Shown: positions 1 through 13,415 of the stretch, piece by piece
How positions within the stretch are numbered: the stretch's first letter is position 1
How the letters are laid out: the number at the start of each line of letters is the position of its first letter
Assembly (NCBI GenBank): GCA_039090855.1
Contig: CM077010.1
Coordinates: forward strand, 46,952,905-47,016,904
Direction of reading: 5' to 3'
DNA length: 64,000 nucleotides
Origin: Macrothele yani
Taxonomy: Eukaryota; Arthropoda; Arachnida; Araneae; Macrothelidae
Made by a program: the position numbers and the translations under genes
Notes under the pieces: generated by a model
Told to the model about the DNA's origin: nothing
Seen by the model: only the letters and a program-made list of their open reading frames with translations
The model's database searches: none

Positions 1-224
1 AAAAATTGTAGAGAAATAAAATAGAGTCAGTTTTCCACATGAAATGAAGAGCAAAATTTCCATACAGTGTTACAGCACATCAGTAACCGTGTTGCAATGT
101 TGTCTCCTCCTTGAATAGTGATGATACTCAGGCCACATGGTGCCTGGCAAGACACATCAACTTTTTTTCCTGTTATCACATAAAGTGACCCATTAACAGA
201 GGGCATTTCTAGCTTCCTTTTTTA
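1..224. other. Unassigned flank
   Basis: AT-rich sequence left of the first Tc1 terminal repeat. I see no coding, RNA or repeat signal in it. Confidence 0.5.
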
Positions 225-2548
225 CACTGCACTACCATTAATATCTGGACACCACTCTATTGATAGAAATTTTGGTTCTATGGAAGCAGCACATCACAGA
301 CCAAAGTATAAATATGCTCACAGGGCTATGATGAGATAACAGAATAACTGTGAATGAAAGATTTTTTTTTTTATTATTATTACTGACAGAGTTAAACTGA
401 TTTCCAGTGTGGATTGATAATAGTGTGCCACAAAAATATTCACTCCATATGTAATATTTCAGCGGCATTGTAGAAGATTCCTGGATTGATGATGATGTGA
501 CATGCAAATGACAGTGGAATGCAGTTGAATCTACCAAGAATTGACCTGGTAACCTACTGAAGCTAACAAAACATGACAGGAGAGCTCTGCAAAGGACTGT
601 CCGCTTAGAATACAAACCAACATTGTATCAAATTATATAAACCTTATGTGAGACTACTGGGACTGACGTTATGACCAGCATAGTGCGTAGGACACTGAAC
701 AACATGGGTTACTGTGACCGAGCAGGCATCTACAAGCCACTAATCCTAAGATATAATCTGCTAGAGCCCCACTCCTCCTCCGTGCCACTTTTTAAATCGT
801 CACAGCAACAACCGAGAAACGAATGCTTATGATGTCATGCTTAGCTCTTTGTGTAGGTAATGACGTCACCTACACGCGCACAATCCACGCGTATATCACT
901 TTGTTTTGTTGCCATATCAACAAAGAACACAGCTGCTGGCAGAGTTGTATAAAAATAAAATGTATCTGCGTACACAACCATTGAAACAGAAAACTTGCTG
1001 CAAACCCGCGAATCACGATATCAAATATTGTTGGGGTTGATAGGAAATAATAAAAGCACGAAAATGTGTGTAAAATGGACTTTCAAATATTGGACTATGA
1101 ACCTCATAAAAACAAGAGACTAATTAAAGTTTTTATATCTATAGAAAAGCAGTTCCGTTAACGAACCTTCAAAAATTATAAATAGCATTTTCAACAAATT
1201 AATTAAAAAATAGTAGACTTATAAAATACATAAGGAGAAGATTTTAATTTAATAACTGGCAACTGCAAAAGGAACCTGGCAATAAAATTAAAAGTATTTC
1301 TGTGTAAACGAAATTTTTGGAACAAGGCCTTGATAAAATCAAGAGGCTAGAAACGTCTGTAAAATAAAAGAACTCACTATCACAAGATGTGAAAAATAGT
1401 TGAACATTCTCACGTTAAGATAGAATTAAATATATTAATCTGAGTAAATCCTTGAGTAAGTATTTTAATTGCTGTAAATAACATTTTATTTTTTTAATCT
1501 ACACACAAAAACTATCTGCCAAATCTGCTAATAATCTGGAAACTATCTGCATACGCCGTACGCGTGTACGTCTATATTGTGCGACTCCGGCTGCTGGTGT
1601 GACGTCATCTAATTCAAATCATTCTCACATGCTGTCAGAGATGCATTACGTCACACTGTCAACTCTTTAAACATACGAAAACTTTACATCAGAAATTTTG
1701 GTTCACTACCTGAACCGGTGTTTAGCCATCTGTATGTTGCAATGTTAAGAGTACGACAATCTGATGACGTCAAGATAAAAATAGTTCATGAAAAGAACAG
1801 GGGAAATTGCTACAGGGTTCACAGTCAGTGTATACGAAAAAATTTTGTGTACAAGGAAATGTTGACAAAATAGGGACTAAAGGTTTTACAAAACATATGA
1901 CAAACAAACAGCCCATCGTATCAAATTCCATAACCGACTGCTTGGGAAATTTTCAGAAAGCTGTGAGCCAACGTCTCCATCTATTGACATGGAACTCAAA
2001 AACTCAATAAATAAATGTCAATAATTTCTGTATCATAAATTTTCTTTTTTCCTGTCATTATTGAAGGGCTTTCATCTAGTCAAATATAAAACTGCTGCTT
2101 TCAAAACTATGATATGTCGTGCTCAAACTCATTCTTCGAACTTCCGAGCGAACACTGAACTCAAAAATATTATCCGGATAGCTTTGCAGTACAGGTAACT
2201 CCAGGAACTTTATTTTTAACTTAATTGCTGAATATAGAAGGAAACCATGTACTAACCTGTCCAGAATTAATAACACACTTAGTTTTGTTGGTTCTATTGA
2301 ATACCATTCAATAATTGTAAATGCTTTAAAAAGTGTCTGTAAGAAACACAAACTCACCTTTGGAGAAAGAGCAAGTAACCTTTTTCACAAAATTCGTAGG
2401 GATCATGATAATGCTCATGAATTCATGAATTACAAAAATGTGGCATTTACTGCATTCCTGTCAAATCTATAGTGTCTGAGACCTCAAGTGCCAGCTATTT
2501 GGGCACTACGCTCTGGAACTTATCCATTAGAGTGGTGGAACACCAATA

Positions 2549-4131
2549 CAGTGAAACTTCCATTAACAGACACTTCTTAATAGTGGACATCTCTCTATAA
2601 CGGACAATTTTTTATCCCACCCCCACCCCCTTAGATATGCATGGCTTCTTACGAGGCATTCACTTCTTAATAGCGGACATTCTAAATAACGGACGCGGAC
2701 ACACTTAACGGACAATTTGCTTTTCGATTCTAGGAATTCCTAGGGGTGTGATTTGCCCAAACTTGCAAAATTGTTCCTCTTTGTTATTTTACCTAATTCT
2801 CTATCTTAATCATTCTCTATCTTCTTCACCTAATTCTCAATCTTCTTCATTCTCTTTCTTAACAATTCTCAATCTTCTTCATTCTCTATCTTAACCATTC
2901 TCTATCTTCTTCATTCTCTATCTTAACCATTCTTTATCTTCTTCACCTAATTCTCAATCTTCTTCATTCTCTATCTTAACCATTATCTATCTTCTTCACC
3001 TAATTCTAAATCTCCTTCATTCTCTATCTTAACTATTCTCTATCTTCTTCACCTAATTCTATCTTCTTTATTCTCTATCTTAACCATTCTCTATCTTCTT
3101 CACCTAATTCTCTATCTTAACCATTCTCTATCTTCTTCATTCTCTATCTTAACCATTTTGTTCCCAAGGCCAAGTAAATTTTAAGGTGCTAAGTGCTATG
3201 TACCTCGGGTAAGTGGCCAAAATCGCTGAAAAAAATATTAGCGCTCGTGCTCACCAGACTGTCCGATTCTCCCAATGCGATGAGACTTCAGAAACGGGGG
3301 CCAGCGCCCAGGGCCGGCTAATTTGGGAACGGTAATCGGATTGAAACACATGCAAACACAATTCAGGTGTGGGTGGAAGGTACTCACATTTTGTTGTTTG
3401 GTAGCACAGGGATTAATTTCAAGTCCAGTTTTCTAAAAATCACATGTTTGCAATAATCATGTAGGTTTTCCTTATCAAGCGAGCTGTGAAGCAAAGATTT
3501 CTCAAACATTGATTTTAAAATGCCACACACACGTAAGTGCTTAACTCTAAAAGAAAAAGTTGAAATAGTGAAACGGAAAGATTAAGTGTGCACGTTTTAG
3601 AAGATAAACTGGACATTGGAAACGCGAAAGTGAGCGAAATCATAAGTCTTGGAAAGATTGTAATGGCAACCAGAAAATTAAGAAAGCTTTCCCTAAAACT
3701 GATGGTTCAGCTGAGGACGACACTCTTACCTACGAATGGTTTTGTTGCGCTAAAGCCAACACCATTCCTTTATCCGGGACTTTATTAGTTCGTCAAAAGG
3801 CTTTAGAAATCAGCAAATGAATTAGGATTCACAGCTTCAGGGGCTAGCTAGAAATTCATTTAGAAAACAAAATTTCACAAGAATGTAATAGATAAACAAC
3901 ATACTTGATTATTTTGCTTCTTATGCTTTGATGGATATTTTTTAATAAAGGTTAGTACAAGTTTGCTCTATGTATTGCATTTACATCTTATATTTACTTA
4001 TCTTTTAAACTGCTTTTATGTTATAAACATAGTATACTGTCATAAAGCATGATTTTCCCAATAGCGGACACTTCTAAATAACGAACAGTTTTTCTTTCCC
4101 CTTCGATGTCTGCTATTCGGAAGTTTTAATA
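2549..4131 (+). mobile_element. pogo/Tigger-type element 1 inside PLE-1
   Basis: The left end CAGTGAAACTTCC and the inverted right end GGAAGTTTTAATA sit at TA dinucleotides and interrupt the endonuclease of the surrounding PLE. Near 3521 a plus-strand start reads MPHTRKCLTLKEKVEIVKRK, like the CENP-B/pogo N-terminal helix-turn-helix, followed shortly by a stop and a frameshifted continuation (LEDKLDIGNAKVSEII). No DDE domain is recognisable, so this is a decayed or internally deleted copy. Confidence 0.68.
2785..3155 (+). repeat. Pyrimidine-rich tandem repeat
   Basis: Irregular tandem copies of a roughly 20-40-bp TCTATCTT/AACCATTC/CACCTAATTC unit lie inside pogo element 1. There is no coding potential. 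Confidence 0.8.
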
Positions 4132-5558
4132 TATTCTGAAAGATTTGGCGCCTCCAACGCTGCTCTTGCTGGACTCATCCAGAACCAGTCCTTTCTCGCC
4201 TGATATCAAGAAGACTATATCTTGCTGAGTGCAAGGTCAAAGTGTTCGACATTGTTTGCTGAGAGCCTGTTCATTCAACACTATAGGCAACAATGCTGCA
4301 ATGACGATATACCAGCTTTTATTTTGAATATATGTAAAACCCTTCTGAATAATTTACAACCATTCATCCCTAGGAAATTAAAACATATTTACAGTAATGT
4401 TCTGAGAACGCAGTGATAACTTCATGGGTTTCGGCATACTGCTACTTCACATTTAATCGATATATCGCCAACAATATCAGCCTTTCCGACATGACGATGT
4501 CACAAACCTGCCTATGTACTGCTGTCCCCAGGGTGCCATGGTTTCAGTATTTCGCTTGATGATGTAATGGATGCCATTATGAAAGATCTAGTGTAATTTT
4601 ATTTATGATGTGTGATTTTAACTTGTAAATATTTTAGAATCTTCACTCAAAAAAATTTTTCATCGTCTCTCCATCTGTGTGTTATTAACATGCATAAGAC
4701 AGCATATTGGTGCCTTTACTTGGATTATTTTTGCACATATTCGAAACAAATTTTCCTGTTGAAGCCACTAATCACTTTGCCAATTAGTGTGGTATAAGAA
4801 ACCTTCATCTTTGACTGTAGACCAATTACAACCCACTTTGGACTGATGGTTGTTACTGGGTGTGGCAGATGCCAGGAGAAAGGTACCTACCAGAATGTAT
4901 CATCCTGGCGATGAAGTATGGTAGAGGCAGTGTGAAGATATGCATCTGTTCCTCATAGTTCTGCTCGGGCCCATTTCAGACAAAACCATGAATGCTGAGC
5001 TCTAAATAGACGTCCTGGACACCTATGAACAACCAACATTGTGGGGGAAGGCCCATATCTCTATCAGCAGGAAAACACCCCATGTCATATTGCTTTCGAG
5101 GACATGGGTATTGAAATTGTGGGCTGCCAGCCCACAGTCCTGACCTGAACTCCACATAGAATCTCTGGGATGGACAGGGTGAGTGAAAGAAGAAACTGCC
5201 CAACAAACAAAGCTGAATTAGTTATTGTTTCGAAGGCCGAATGGTAGAACATATCATCAGACATTTATAAAAAAAAATGGTGGAGAGTATTCCATAAAGA
5301 CTTCAGGTCAAAGTTTTTGGTATGCAATATTTTTTTTTTTTCTAATAAGGATTGTTTGTAGATATACAGGTGTCCAGATATTAATGGTAGGGTAGTGTAG
5401 GCCTAAATATTTCCTCCAATAGCCTTACTATAGTCACACTTCATTCATAGCTAAATCTGTTTCAAAACAGTTAAGAACTTTCTCAAAGCTGTATCAATGC
5501 TGCTTCTTTTTTCTTTTTATAAATACTGTGTTTCCCCGAAAATAAGACCTGGTCTTAT

Positions 5559-6606
5559 TTATAACGAGGAACAATACACCAATTAAGTAGTAAATAGTAA
5601 TGCTGTACTAGTGATCCGATTTATTGGCGTAGAAAATAAACACATAAGCGTTTCCAAGCTTTTGCACATCAACCAGATGGCTTTTTCAAGGAAGTTAGAC
5701 AGAAACTGCGAACTGAAAAATAGAACGCTTAACAATTTGAACGCGGGAACTTGACAATAAATAGATGCGACGTTATATTCATTTAAAGATACGAGGCATC
5801 ACGTTGGTTGCACGCGGGATCCTGGTAGAGAAAAGGTGTTACTTGAAGAATTGGTTCCAAATTCGTGGCAACTTGAGCGACACACAATCATAGGCTCAAT
5901 TCCCTACATTCCAAGTGTGTCTTACAAACTCAAAACGCCCTCAAGAAGATGAATTACGGCGTCGGCATAAGGTCCCCTGCATCTTTACATACTATACTAA
6001 AGAGAAATAGTGAAAAACCACCTCTCTCCTGCGAAGCAGGCGTTTATGCGATCCCCCTACAGTATCCGAACGGCTCTAAATGATACTACATTGGAATGAC
6101 CAAGCGTTCGTTTGGAATCAGAGTCAACGAACATAAAAGGGACACAAAATACGGTAAAGTAGCCACGGCACTATCCAGAGAAGTAAAATTCAAGTCAGCT
6201 ACTCCCATGTGGGATGATATAAAGAAATTAGCTAGCTACTCTACCCCTAAATGTACAGCCATTCGGGAAACCTTGGAGATCATTACCAATAGCGATGCTT
6301 GCAATGATTGTGTCTTGCTCGAGTTGCCATGAATTTGGAACCAATTCTTCAAGTAACACCTTTTCTCTACCAGGATCCTGCGTGCAACCAACGTGATGCC
6401 TCGTATCTTTAAATGAATATAACGTCGCATCTATTTATTGTCAAGTTCCCGCGTTCAAATTGTTAAGCGTTCTATTTTTCAGTTTGCAGTTTCTGTCTAA
6501 CTTCCTTGAAAAAGCCATCTGGTTGATGTGCGAAAGCTTGGAAACGCTTATGTGTTTATTTTCTACGCCAATAAATCGGATCACTAGTACAGCGTTACTA
6601 TTTACT
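5559..6606 (+). mobile_element. Penelope-like element 2, inverted-arm structure
   Basis: The 12-bp direct repeat ACCTGGTCTTAT flanks the copy (5547-5558 and 6607-6618). About 285-bp arms (roughly 5585-5875 and 6325-6605) are inverted copies of each other. The centre encodes a GIY-YIG nuclease domain (YIGMTKRSFGIRVNEHKRD) in the frame 6096-6332. RT is absent, so this is a 5'-truncated copy whose 3' end was re-copied in inverse orientation, as known for Penelope elements. Confidence 0.82.
6096..6332 (+). pseudogene. PLE-2 GIY-YIG endonuclease, C-terminal part
   Basis: The frame starts inside the nuclease: the YIG half lies just upstream of 6096 (the GVYAIP-like half at about 6035, then RHYIGMTKRS). 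It continues through the conserved Arg (GIRVNEHKRD) to PMWDDIKKL and an ETLEII box near the end. A stop follows PKCTAIRETLEIITNSDACN and a few more codons. It is a fragment of a RT-endonuclease polyprotein and not a separate gene. Confidence 0.75.
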
Positions 6607-6739
6607 ACCTGGTCTTATATTAATTTTTGCTCCAAAAGATGCATTAGGGCTTATTTTAGGAGATGTCTTATTTTTTCATGTACTACCAAGTTTTTTCTTT
6701 TTTTCTTTTTCATCTACGTTTATTCATGTACAAAAATCT

Positions 6740-8045
6740 ACATTTATTCACATACAGTCATTTCATCTTCTTCTGGAACATCGTCATAACTCTCCAAACC
6801 TCGAATTCTGGCCTGAATTTCTTGCGACTCCATTTCCTGTAGAACCATTGACCCCAAGCTCTCATGTCCAGCAATAAAGCTCTCCTTAAATGAGCATTTC
6901 TTGTTCATGTAGCCTGCTCATAGTGCATTGGCAACATGGCTGTCAGTGATTTTATCCCTGAAATCTTCACCGAAGTCTCGACCACTTGCAGGCTAGGCTT
7001 CACAAAGTTTCCACGCTGATTTCTCTCCATTCTATTTTCAATGTAGTCATTGATTTCCATGTGCAAATGATCCTTGAATGGCTGGTTTATTGCAATATCA
7101 AGAGTCAGGAGATGGGCACTCATTCCTGCGGGAATCATTATTTGATCTATTCTTCTCTCTGCAAAGAAGTTCTTCATGTCTTTAGCGCAGTGAGTGCTGG
7201 CTGAATCCCAGAACAGCCCTCTTTGGCCACCTTGCAAAATAAGTGGCAGCATTAAATCGACCCATTTCCTTAAAACTGCTTGTGTGAACCAGGCTTTTTC
7301 GGTTACAAGAACATAAATGCCTGAAACACGTTCAAGTTTATCTTTCTTGCCCTTAGTGATGATTAGAGGTAGGGCTTTCTTTCCATCCACACAAATTGCC
7401 AAAACACAGGTAACACGTGCACTTTTGTAACCACTGGAGGGAATGTAGATTGATGAGGCACCCCTCTGATCAATTGTTGTTTGAGATCCTTGGCCCATAA
7501 ACACTGCAGTTTCATCCATAGCAATCATGTTGGAGAGTTAGTATTTAGAAAAGTCGATGCCATCAACAAAGGACTTGAATGCAAGTGCACGTTTAATAAC
7601 TTCAGTATCTTCCAGCTTGAACAGTGTTGTCGATCTTCTTAGAGACAGTTCATATCGCTGAAGGAAGCCATCCAAGCCAGTGTTGTGATGCTTTGAGTTC
7701 TTCTGGGGATATTTCTAACTGTGATGCCATTGCAAGGGCAAATGCTTGAATATCAGCCCTGCGCACAACCAAAGCCTTTGCTCTCCTGTCAGCAATCCAT
7801 TCACAGATGATGTCTTCCAGCTCAGGAAATAATGGTTGCCGACCTGATCCACACTTGCGCTTCTTAGCATTTCCCTCATCCACCTGTTGACTGAGGTTAT
7901 CGTACTTTGCTCTTCATTTTCGGATCATTCGGAGATCCAACTTCTTCTCTTTGCAGAAAGCCGTAAGATTCTTGGCCCAGGAGTCCTCCACGATTCCTTT
8001 CTTGTACTTGACGGAATCGCTCTTTCTTTTTGCATTCATCTTGTC
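6740..8045 (-). pseudogene. pogo-family transposase (HTH plus DDE), broken
   Basis: Reading the minus strand: a start region near 8040 (MNAKRKSDSVKYKKGIVEDS), a CENP-B-type second helix-turn-helix at 7650-7883 (PELEDIICEWIADRRAKALV), then a DDE_1 catalytic domain at 6905-7528. Catalytic acidic residues are visible as MDETAV, WDSASTH and LDIAINQPF. The charged C-terminal tail reaches about 6740. The stretch linking HTH to DDE contains at least one stop and a frameshift (about 7529-7650). Such transposases bind the terminal repeats and cut and paste the element into TA. All three acidic positions survive, so decay looks fairly recent. Confidence 0.82.
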
Positions 8046-8179
8046 TGGGGGTCAAAATATTATTCCCTTCAAATCTACCATTAAATCAAGTGTTAATTGA
8101 AGACTGTGTTAATTGTTAATCGACGCAGGAGTGGCAACAAAAATGATGACAGTTAAGAATGTACGTTCGGCCCCAAAAT

Positions 8180-9040
8180 ATTAACTCTCTGATTTTTCAA
8201 ATTCAACAACCAACTTTTTCTTCCAAGAAGAATTTTCGAAAATTTCTACAATAGCCCTCTCTCATGGTTTCCCTGCTCTTACAGTCAACTACCTCTTAAA
8301 GAAATATGAAAACAATTCGAAAATTGAATGCCTCCATCCTCATAAGAAAGAAAACCTGAAATTCACTGGTTCTGTTCCTTACCATCCTTCCTATGTTTAT
8401 AAGTTACAGATTCTATTTAGAAGTTTTGGTTACTATCTTGCCATTAAATCCCCCCCCCCAACATCTTGAAACTTCTACAAAGGGATAGAGACAAAGTTGA
8501 AAAACTGGACCTCCCAGGAGTTTACTGCATTCCTATCTCTTCTTCAACAGGTGATAACTTATACATTTGGAAGCACATACAGGAGCATTAACCACAGAAT
8601 TTTAGAACATAAAAAAAGATGTTTTGAAAGCCAATCCTAAAACAGCCTTGTCTATTTTGACAATGGACGACACATCTGCAGTTCCCCGCTGGAACGAAGC
8701 AAAACGTATTTCTTCTTTTGACAATCGTTTTGCTCTCCGTTACCGTGAAAGCCTGGAAATTATTTTCAACCCAATGACTTGCAATTCCGAATCTCCTCTC
8801 TGCATCCCGATGATCTGGAGCTCAATTCTAATATTTGGCAACAAAAATAGAAAAAATTCAAATGTAGAATCTGGCAACAATCTTAGTCCTCCATTGGCGT
8901 GATGAAGACCTAAGATAAGGTCGAAAGCTCCGAACTTGCGAAACTTTCTTGTAAAAGTTCTTTTCTTGTAACGTAACTAGCGTGACCAAGTTACCTTTAT
9001 TTGTTATAATTGTTACGTGTTTTGCCCATCATCGTCATGT
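8180..9040 (+). mobile_element. Penelope-like element 3 (same family as PLE-5) in pogo-2
   Basis: Long collinear similarity to 46580-47350 can be read by eye: shared phrases include KNLKFxGSVPYHPSY-like coding, LLQRDRDKVE, GVYCIPISSSTGDNLYI and TMDDTSAVPRWNEAKRI. It encodes the PLE linker and GIY-YIG domain up to a stop at 8900-8902. A C-tract (8452-8459) and an extra A near 8618 break the frame. Borders are approximate; I could not find its flanking repeat. Confidence 0.75.
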
Positions 9041-9251
9041 TTCAAAGCTACGCAAATTAAACTCTTAAACTCATGAACTCCAGTGATTTTGGCACTCGCT
9101 TAGTTTTTTTTAACAGTGATAGGCTAGCTGACTGTGGCACTACGTATTGTAACTGGAGTTTATTTTCGGGGTAGGGCTTATATTACGAGCATCCGGAAAA
9201 ATCATGCTAGGGCTTATTTTCCGGTTAGGTCTTACTTTCGGGGAAATATGG

Positions 9252-10270
9252 TATATGCTATTTTTTTATGTATATAAATCACAAGTTTATCCAACTATGT
9301 GTGATTCTCACTTTTCAAAGAGTATGTCAAAATCAATTTATAAAATTACTTACCTCACAGAAAACAGTACTTACTCTGATTAAAAGTACAGCACTCACTG
9401 ATTTTCTTCAGTTTCTTTCTCGTGGATAGTCAACAGCAGATCTGAGTGTTTTTACTGATGGTGTCATAAACATTGTCCTTGACCTACTCCAGTAAGTTCA
9501 CAATCATCCAAGATATATTTTGTGTTCAACTCATCAACTCTTACTGCATCACCACTTGGGAAGTCTTTACTTGTCAAGCTACAAGTTTCCAAAAAACTGA
9601 GGAATCCAACCACTTAGGTCTATGGCAAATATATATATATATATATAATTTTTATTTCCACACTTTAAAATAGGGAAACAAAAGTAATTATTTACAAGTC
9701 AGATGCACCTGTTTTATTCAAGTTTTTGCACGACATTTTGTTTTTCAGCCTATAGTTGATGTTTTTTTTGTTCCTATTTCAGATGGCAGAAATAAATAGT
9801 TCTCATGATATTTGTTGATTTGCTATTCACATGACTTTTGTCATACATATGTATAACAATGAGTCTGTAATATGCTAAGCAGGAGAGCCAACATACAGTC
9901 TGTTCATGTTTGTACTACTATCAAAACCACCCACCATCACACATGATAGTTATCATCTATAGCTGTACCCCCGCACCCCTTCCTCACACTGGCAGATGAG
10001 TGTGGTTGTGATGTGACCAGCAAAATGTCAGAAAACAAGATAAGGTGGTTTTAGCAGTACATAAACAAACTGGATGTTGGCTTTGCCATGCATCAATCAG
10101 CTTGACACATTTATAGTCAGACGAATAAAAAAAATATGCAATGTTATTTCAGCAATCCAAAATCATCACTAAAAAGCTTTCTCGTGCAAAACAAAACAAA
10201 AAAATCATAATAATTGCACAAAACAAGTGTACCCGATTTGTAAACAATCGCCAAACAAAAACTGATCATG
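9252..10270. other. Unassigned AT-rich spacer
   Basis: About 1 kb between pogo-2 and the hAT cluster. It holds a short (AT)n run at 9628-9648. I see no gene or recognisable element. Confidence 0.5.
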
Positions 10271-10847
10271 GTGCTATGCAGTGATTGGAAGTAGCGCTGC
10301 TACTATAGCACACTACTTTTAGCGTAGCGTTACCTATAGCATCGCTACAAATAGAAAAACGTAGTTGTAGCAGTAGCACACTATAAAATAAAGTAGCTTG
10401 TAGCATAAAATTATGCTACAAATCGTACTACTTTAAAAATATTTGTTAAAAATCTTATCCTTCAAAGCATGCAACATTCCGAGATGTCCTGAAGTGTAAT
10501 TGGCGTTAACAGAGGGTCCAAGTGTCAGGGTTTAAAAAAATCGGATTTATTTGATTTCAATCAGATTTATTTTATTTAAATTACTGTTGTGTTTCAGTTT
10601 AACTTTAAAATACCTCTTTATTCTTCAATATAAACATGAAACATAACATTCTTCTCCATGACACTGATTTGATGGTATATATTTTTAAAATTTAAGTGCC
10701 ACTGCATAAATGAGATTGTAATATGGAGAGAATGGTATTACTTAATGCTGTGCATTATCTTTACTGTACTAATTTGTGTCTCTTAAACTTCTTAATAATT
10801 ACTAATATGCAAATCATATTTTTGTATTCAAAACACATTGATTTTTA

Positions 10848-11030
<183 letters not shown>

Positions 11031-11315
11031 CTCAAGTGAATTCTGTGGAAGGAATATTTTTCTCATAACACATGGAAATTGTCCTGTGTGGAAGAAATAT
11101 TCTCATAATGCGAGGAAACAAGTGTAATTTTCAAGTTTTCTGATGTGATTAATATTATGTGCCAAACAGTTAATGCAGGCAAATCAGAGCTGTGTTAATA
11201 GTTCTGATAAATCTGAATGTGCACAGCATGCATAAAACAGAAAAAGTGTTAATCATTATATTACTGGTGTAGTTTAAAAAAATCTACAACTTACGCATTA
11301 ATCATGAAATAAATA

Positions 11316-11402
11316 CGGGATTACACCATGTAATACACATTTTGAAGATGACAATCCGATTTTTGGTGTAAATGTGACAAGGATGTTAAGTCGGATAATA
11401 TT
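11316..11402 (+). repeat. Half copy of the fold-back family
   Basis: The sequence GATTACACCATGTAATAC, then GAAGATGACAATCCGATTTT and GTGACAAGGATGTTAAGTC matches one outer arm of the fold-back elements at 17651 and 41290. The opposite arm and tRNA-like core are missing. Confidence 0.6.
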
Positions 11403-11409
11403 CAGTTAC

Positions 11410-13228
11410 CCATTAAATTTGAATCATAAAAGCTTCAAAATAACATACTGATTGAAAAACATCAATTCCTGAGTAAATTTTAGTTGGATTTAAAAAAAAA
11501 AAAAAAGTATGTGACTTGTTCAGCAGTTTGAACAAAAATACTAGTTTTGCTGCTTTTTGAATTCCTAACCTATTTCTCAACTTGGAATGCACAATGTTAA
11601 ATGTCAAGAAAATTCTTTCAATTCCAGCTGAAGCAGATGTTGTTGTTAGTAACTGCAAAACACTTTGCAGTTCTTTTTTTCTTCTATTGACTCACTATGG
11701 AAAAGGAATTCACCAAGTCTAAAGAATTCACTGCAAGCTGCACTTTTTCTTCCATTATCATTCCAGTGAATGGTGCAGATTTTGTCACAAGCTTAATGAG
11801 AATAGTCAGGAATGTGTCTCCATATTTTTTGCTGGCAAATTGTAAAGCAACTTCTTCATCTTCAGGCATAATAGTCACATCCATGTTTTTTGCTTGAAAG
11901 TGAAGATCAACGAGAAAGGCCAAAAAAAAAAAAAAAATGTGCTGAAGATAAAGCTTGAATATATCTTTTATGAAACAACTCCAATTGCTTTTCATCTAAG
12001 ATGTCATTTAATACAATTTCCAACTTTTTTCACACTACAACTGCCTCAGAAATTTTGCAATTGTTCCTCTAGACTCTATAAAGAGCATTGGCTATGGGTT
12101 GATATATTGCTAATAAATCCTTGTTGGTTGATATATTGCCAATATACCCAAATTCATTACCTTTTCTTTGATTTTAGATTCAATATTGCCATCTTTATTG
12201 TTAACCACTATTGCAATGAGTATTAGCCAGTTCTTGATATAACTTCTTAAACAGTCGCACATGGAATTCCAGCATAAATCTTGGGGCAACACAAGAGCTA
12301 GTCCACCAGCTTGTTTATATGCTGATCTAACAAAATCATGATTTCTGAAATACTTCACAATTTGTGTACTCTGCTCTTTGATGCTTGAAACCTGGATATC
12401 TTTTGCAAGAAAGTTTAAAATGTGAGCTGTGCAACCATATGTAATAAAATCAACATTTTCCTCCATTTCTTTCCTCATCTTCATCATATTTGAAGCATTG
12501 TCTGTTACAAAACTCCTAACTTCACAATGGATTTTTTTTTCTGCTGATTTCAAACTGCATAGAAATTTGTTCAAGGTAATCACTTATATGGGGGATACCG
12601 GAAGTGTTAAAACTGTACACTGTGGACATCACCATCTGAAGTTCTTACACAAGAACAAACAACTGTTTCATTATGGACATTGGACCAGCCATCTATACTC
12701 ATGCAGACTATCTTACCTTTTAAAGACTGAGAACCTTTCTCTATTTCATTATCAAAACCCCGTCTAACAAACAACCTGCTATATCCTGTTCTGTTGGTGG
12801 CTTATAGCCAGGATGTAGCATTTCAGTAAGGTTCTTGAACTCCTTATTTTCCACAATATGAAATGGAGAGTTTGAAGAATACATCATTCCAGCGGTTTGC
12901 AGATCAAAAAACTTTTTTTTTTCTGATCAGCTGTGGTTCGTGTCATAAATGTATCCATTCTTAATTTTTTAAATTTTTCTGTGTTGTCGCAGATTTAGTG
13001 GTTGCTTCAGGTACCAATGACAGTTCTCTTTTCTGCTGGGATTCCATTAGCAGGTGAAGCATCATAAACTTCAGCATATCTTAAATTAGTTGATGTGCTC
13101 GGTTGACGGCCATTAACTTCACTTGTATTTAATGAACACAATGAGTAATGGTTGTTCATGAGTGCAATAAGTCCCTGGACCTCTTTTTCACACAGTTTGC
13201 ACTTAGCGTATGAACCTTTGCCACTCAT
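11410..13228 (-). pseudogene. hAT transposase relic (BED finger, RNase H-like core, hATC)
   Basis: Minus strand, N- to C-terminus. A BED-type zinc finger at about 13130-13228 reads YAKCKLCEKEV, then LMNNHYSLC. A central block at 12110-12583 contains FVTDNASNMMKMRKEM and YGCTAHILNFLAKD, typical of the RNase H-like fold of hAT transposases. The C-terminal dimerisation region at 11413-11658 reads SAGIERIFLTFN, then LRNRLGIQKAAKLVFLF. Stops, frame changes and A-tracts separate the blocks, so it is not translatable as one protein. It is the transposase of the inner hAT. Confidence 0.82.
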
Positions 13229-13415
13229 ATTTTTAATTGTTTCAAAATAGTTCCAAATTATATCTTTTGTCCTTCCAGCCAGGCTGACTTTAACACTCGT
13301 CCTAAAATAAGCTAAGTGCTGAAACCCTTAGCCACACAGTACAGTGCAACAGGAAACTAACTGAGAATGGTACTTTTAAACTGGCATTGGTTCCTATTTA
13401 TCTGTTCTTTATCAC

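Larger units (their letters stand above)
746..4761 (+). mobile_element. Penelope-like element 1 inside Tc1-1
   Basis: The element is flanked by the 12-bp direct repeat AAGCCACTAATC. A relic of the RT/linker region is visible at about 2070-2400 (plus strand). A GIY-YIG endonuclease follows at about 2440-2545 (CGIYCIPVKS, then SYLGTTLWNLSIRV). After the nested pogo element the endonuclease resumes at 4134-4416 (FAESLFIQHYRQQCCNDD). Penelope-like elements encode RT plus a C-terminal GIY-YIG nuclease. Without the pogo insert the copy is about 2.4 kb and full of stops. I could not assign 746-2060. Confidence 0.7.
225..5397 (+). mobile_element. Tc1-type element 1, split by a PLE
   Basis: Terminal inverted repeats of about 29 bp match at 225-253 and 5369-5397 (shared core CTACCATTAATATCTGG) and are flanked by TA. 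Transposase relics lie in two pieces. At about 640-745 an N-terminal part reads like TLNNMGYCDRAGIYKPL. At 4774-5200 the C-terminal half carries SPDLNS-like and LWD motifs. The two pieces join across the 12-bp direct repeat AAGCCACTAATC (734-745 and 4762-4773), which marks the PLE insertion. Removing the insert leaves about 1.1 kb. Stops and deletions make it inactive. Confidence 0.8.
5526..9251 (-). mobile_element. pogo/Tigger-type element 2 carrying two PLE insertions
   Basis: Terminal repeats CTGTGTTTCCCCGAAAATAA (5526) and, inverted, CCATATTTCCCCGAAAGTAA (ending 9251) are flanked by TA at both ends. Between them are a minus-strand pogo transposase and two PLE copies. Without the PLEs it is about 1.8 kb, a usual size for the group. 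Confidence 0.85.
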
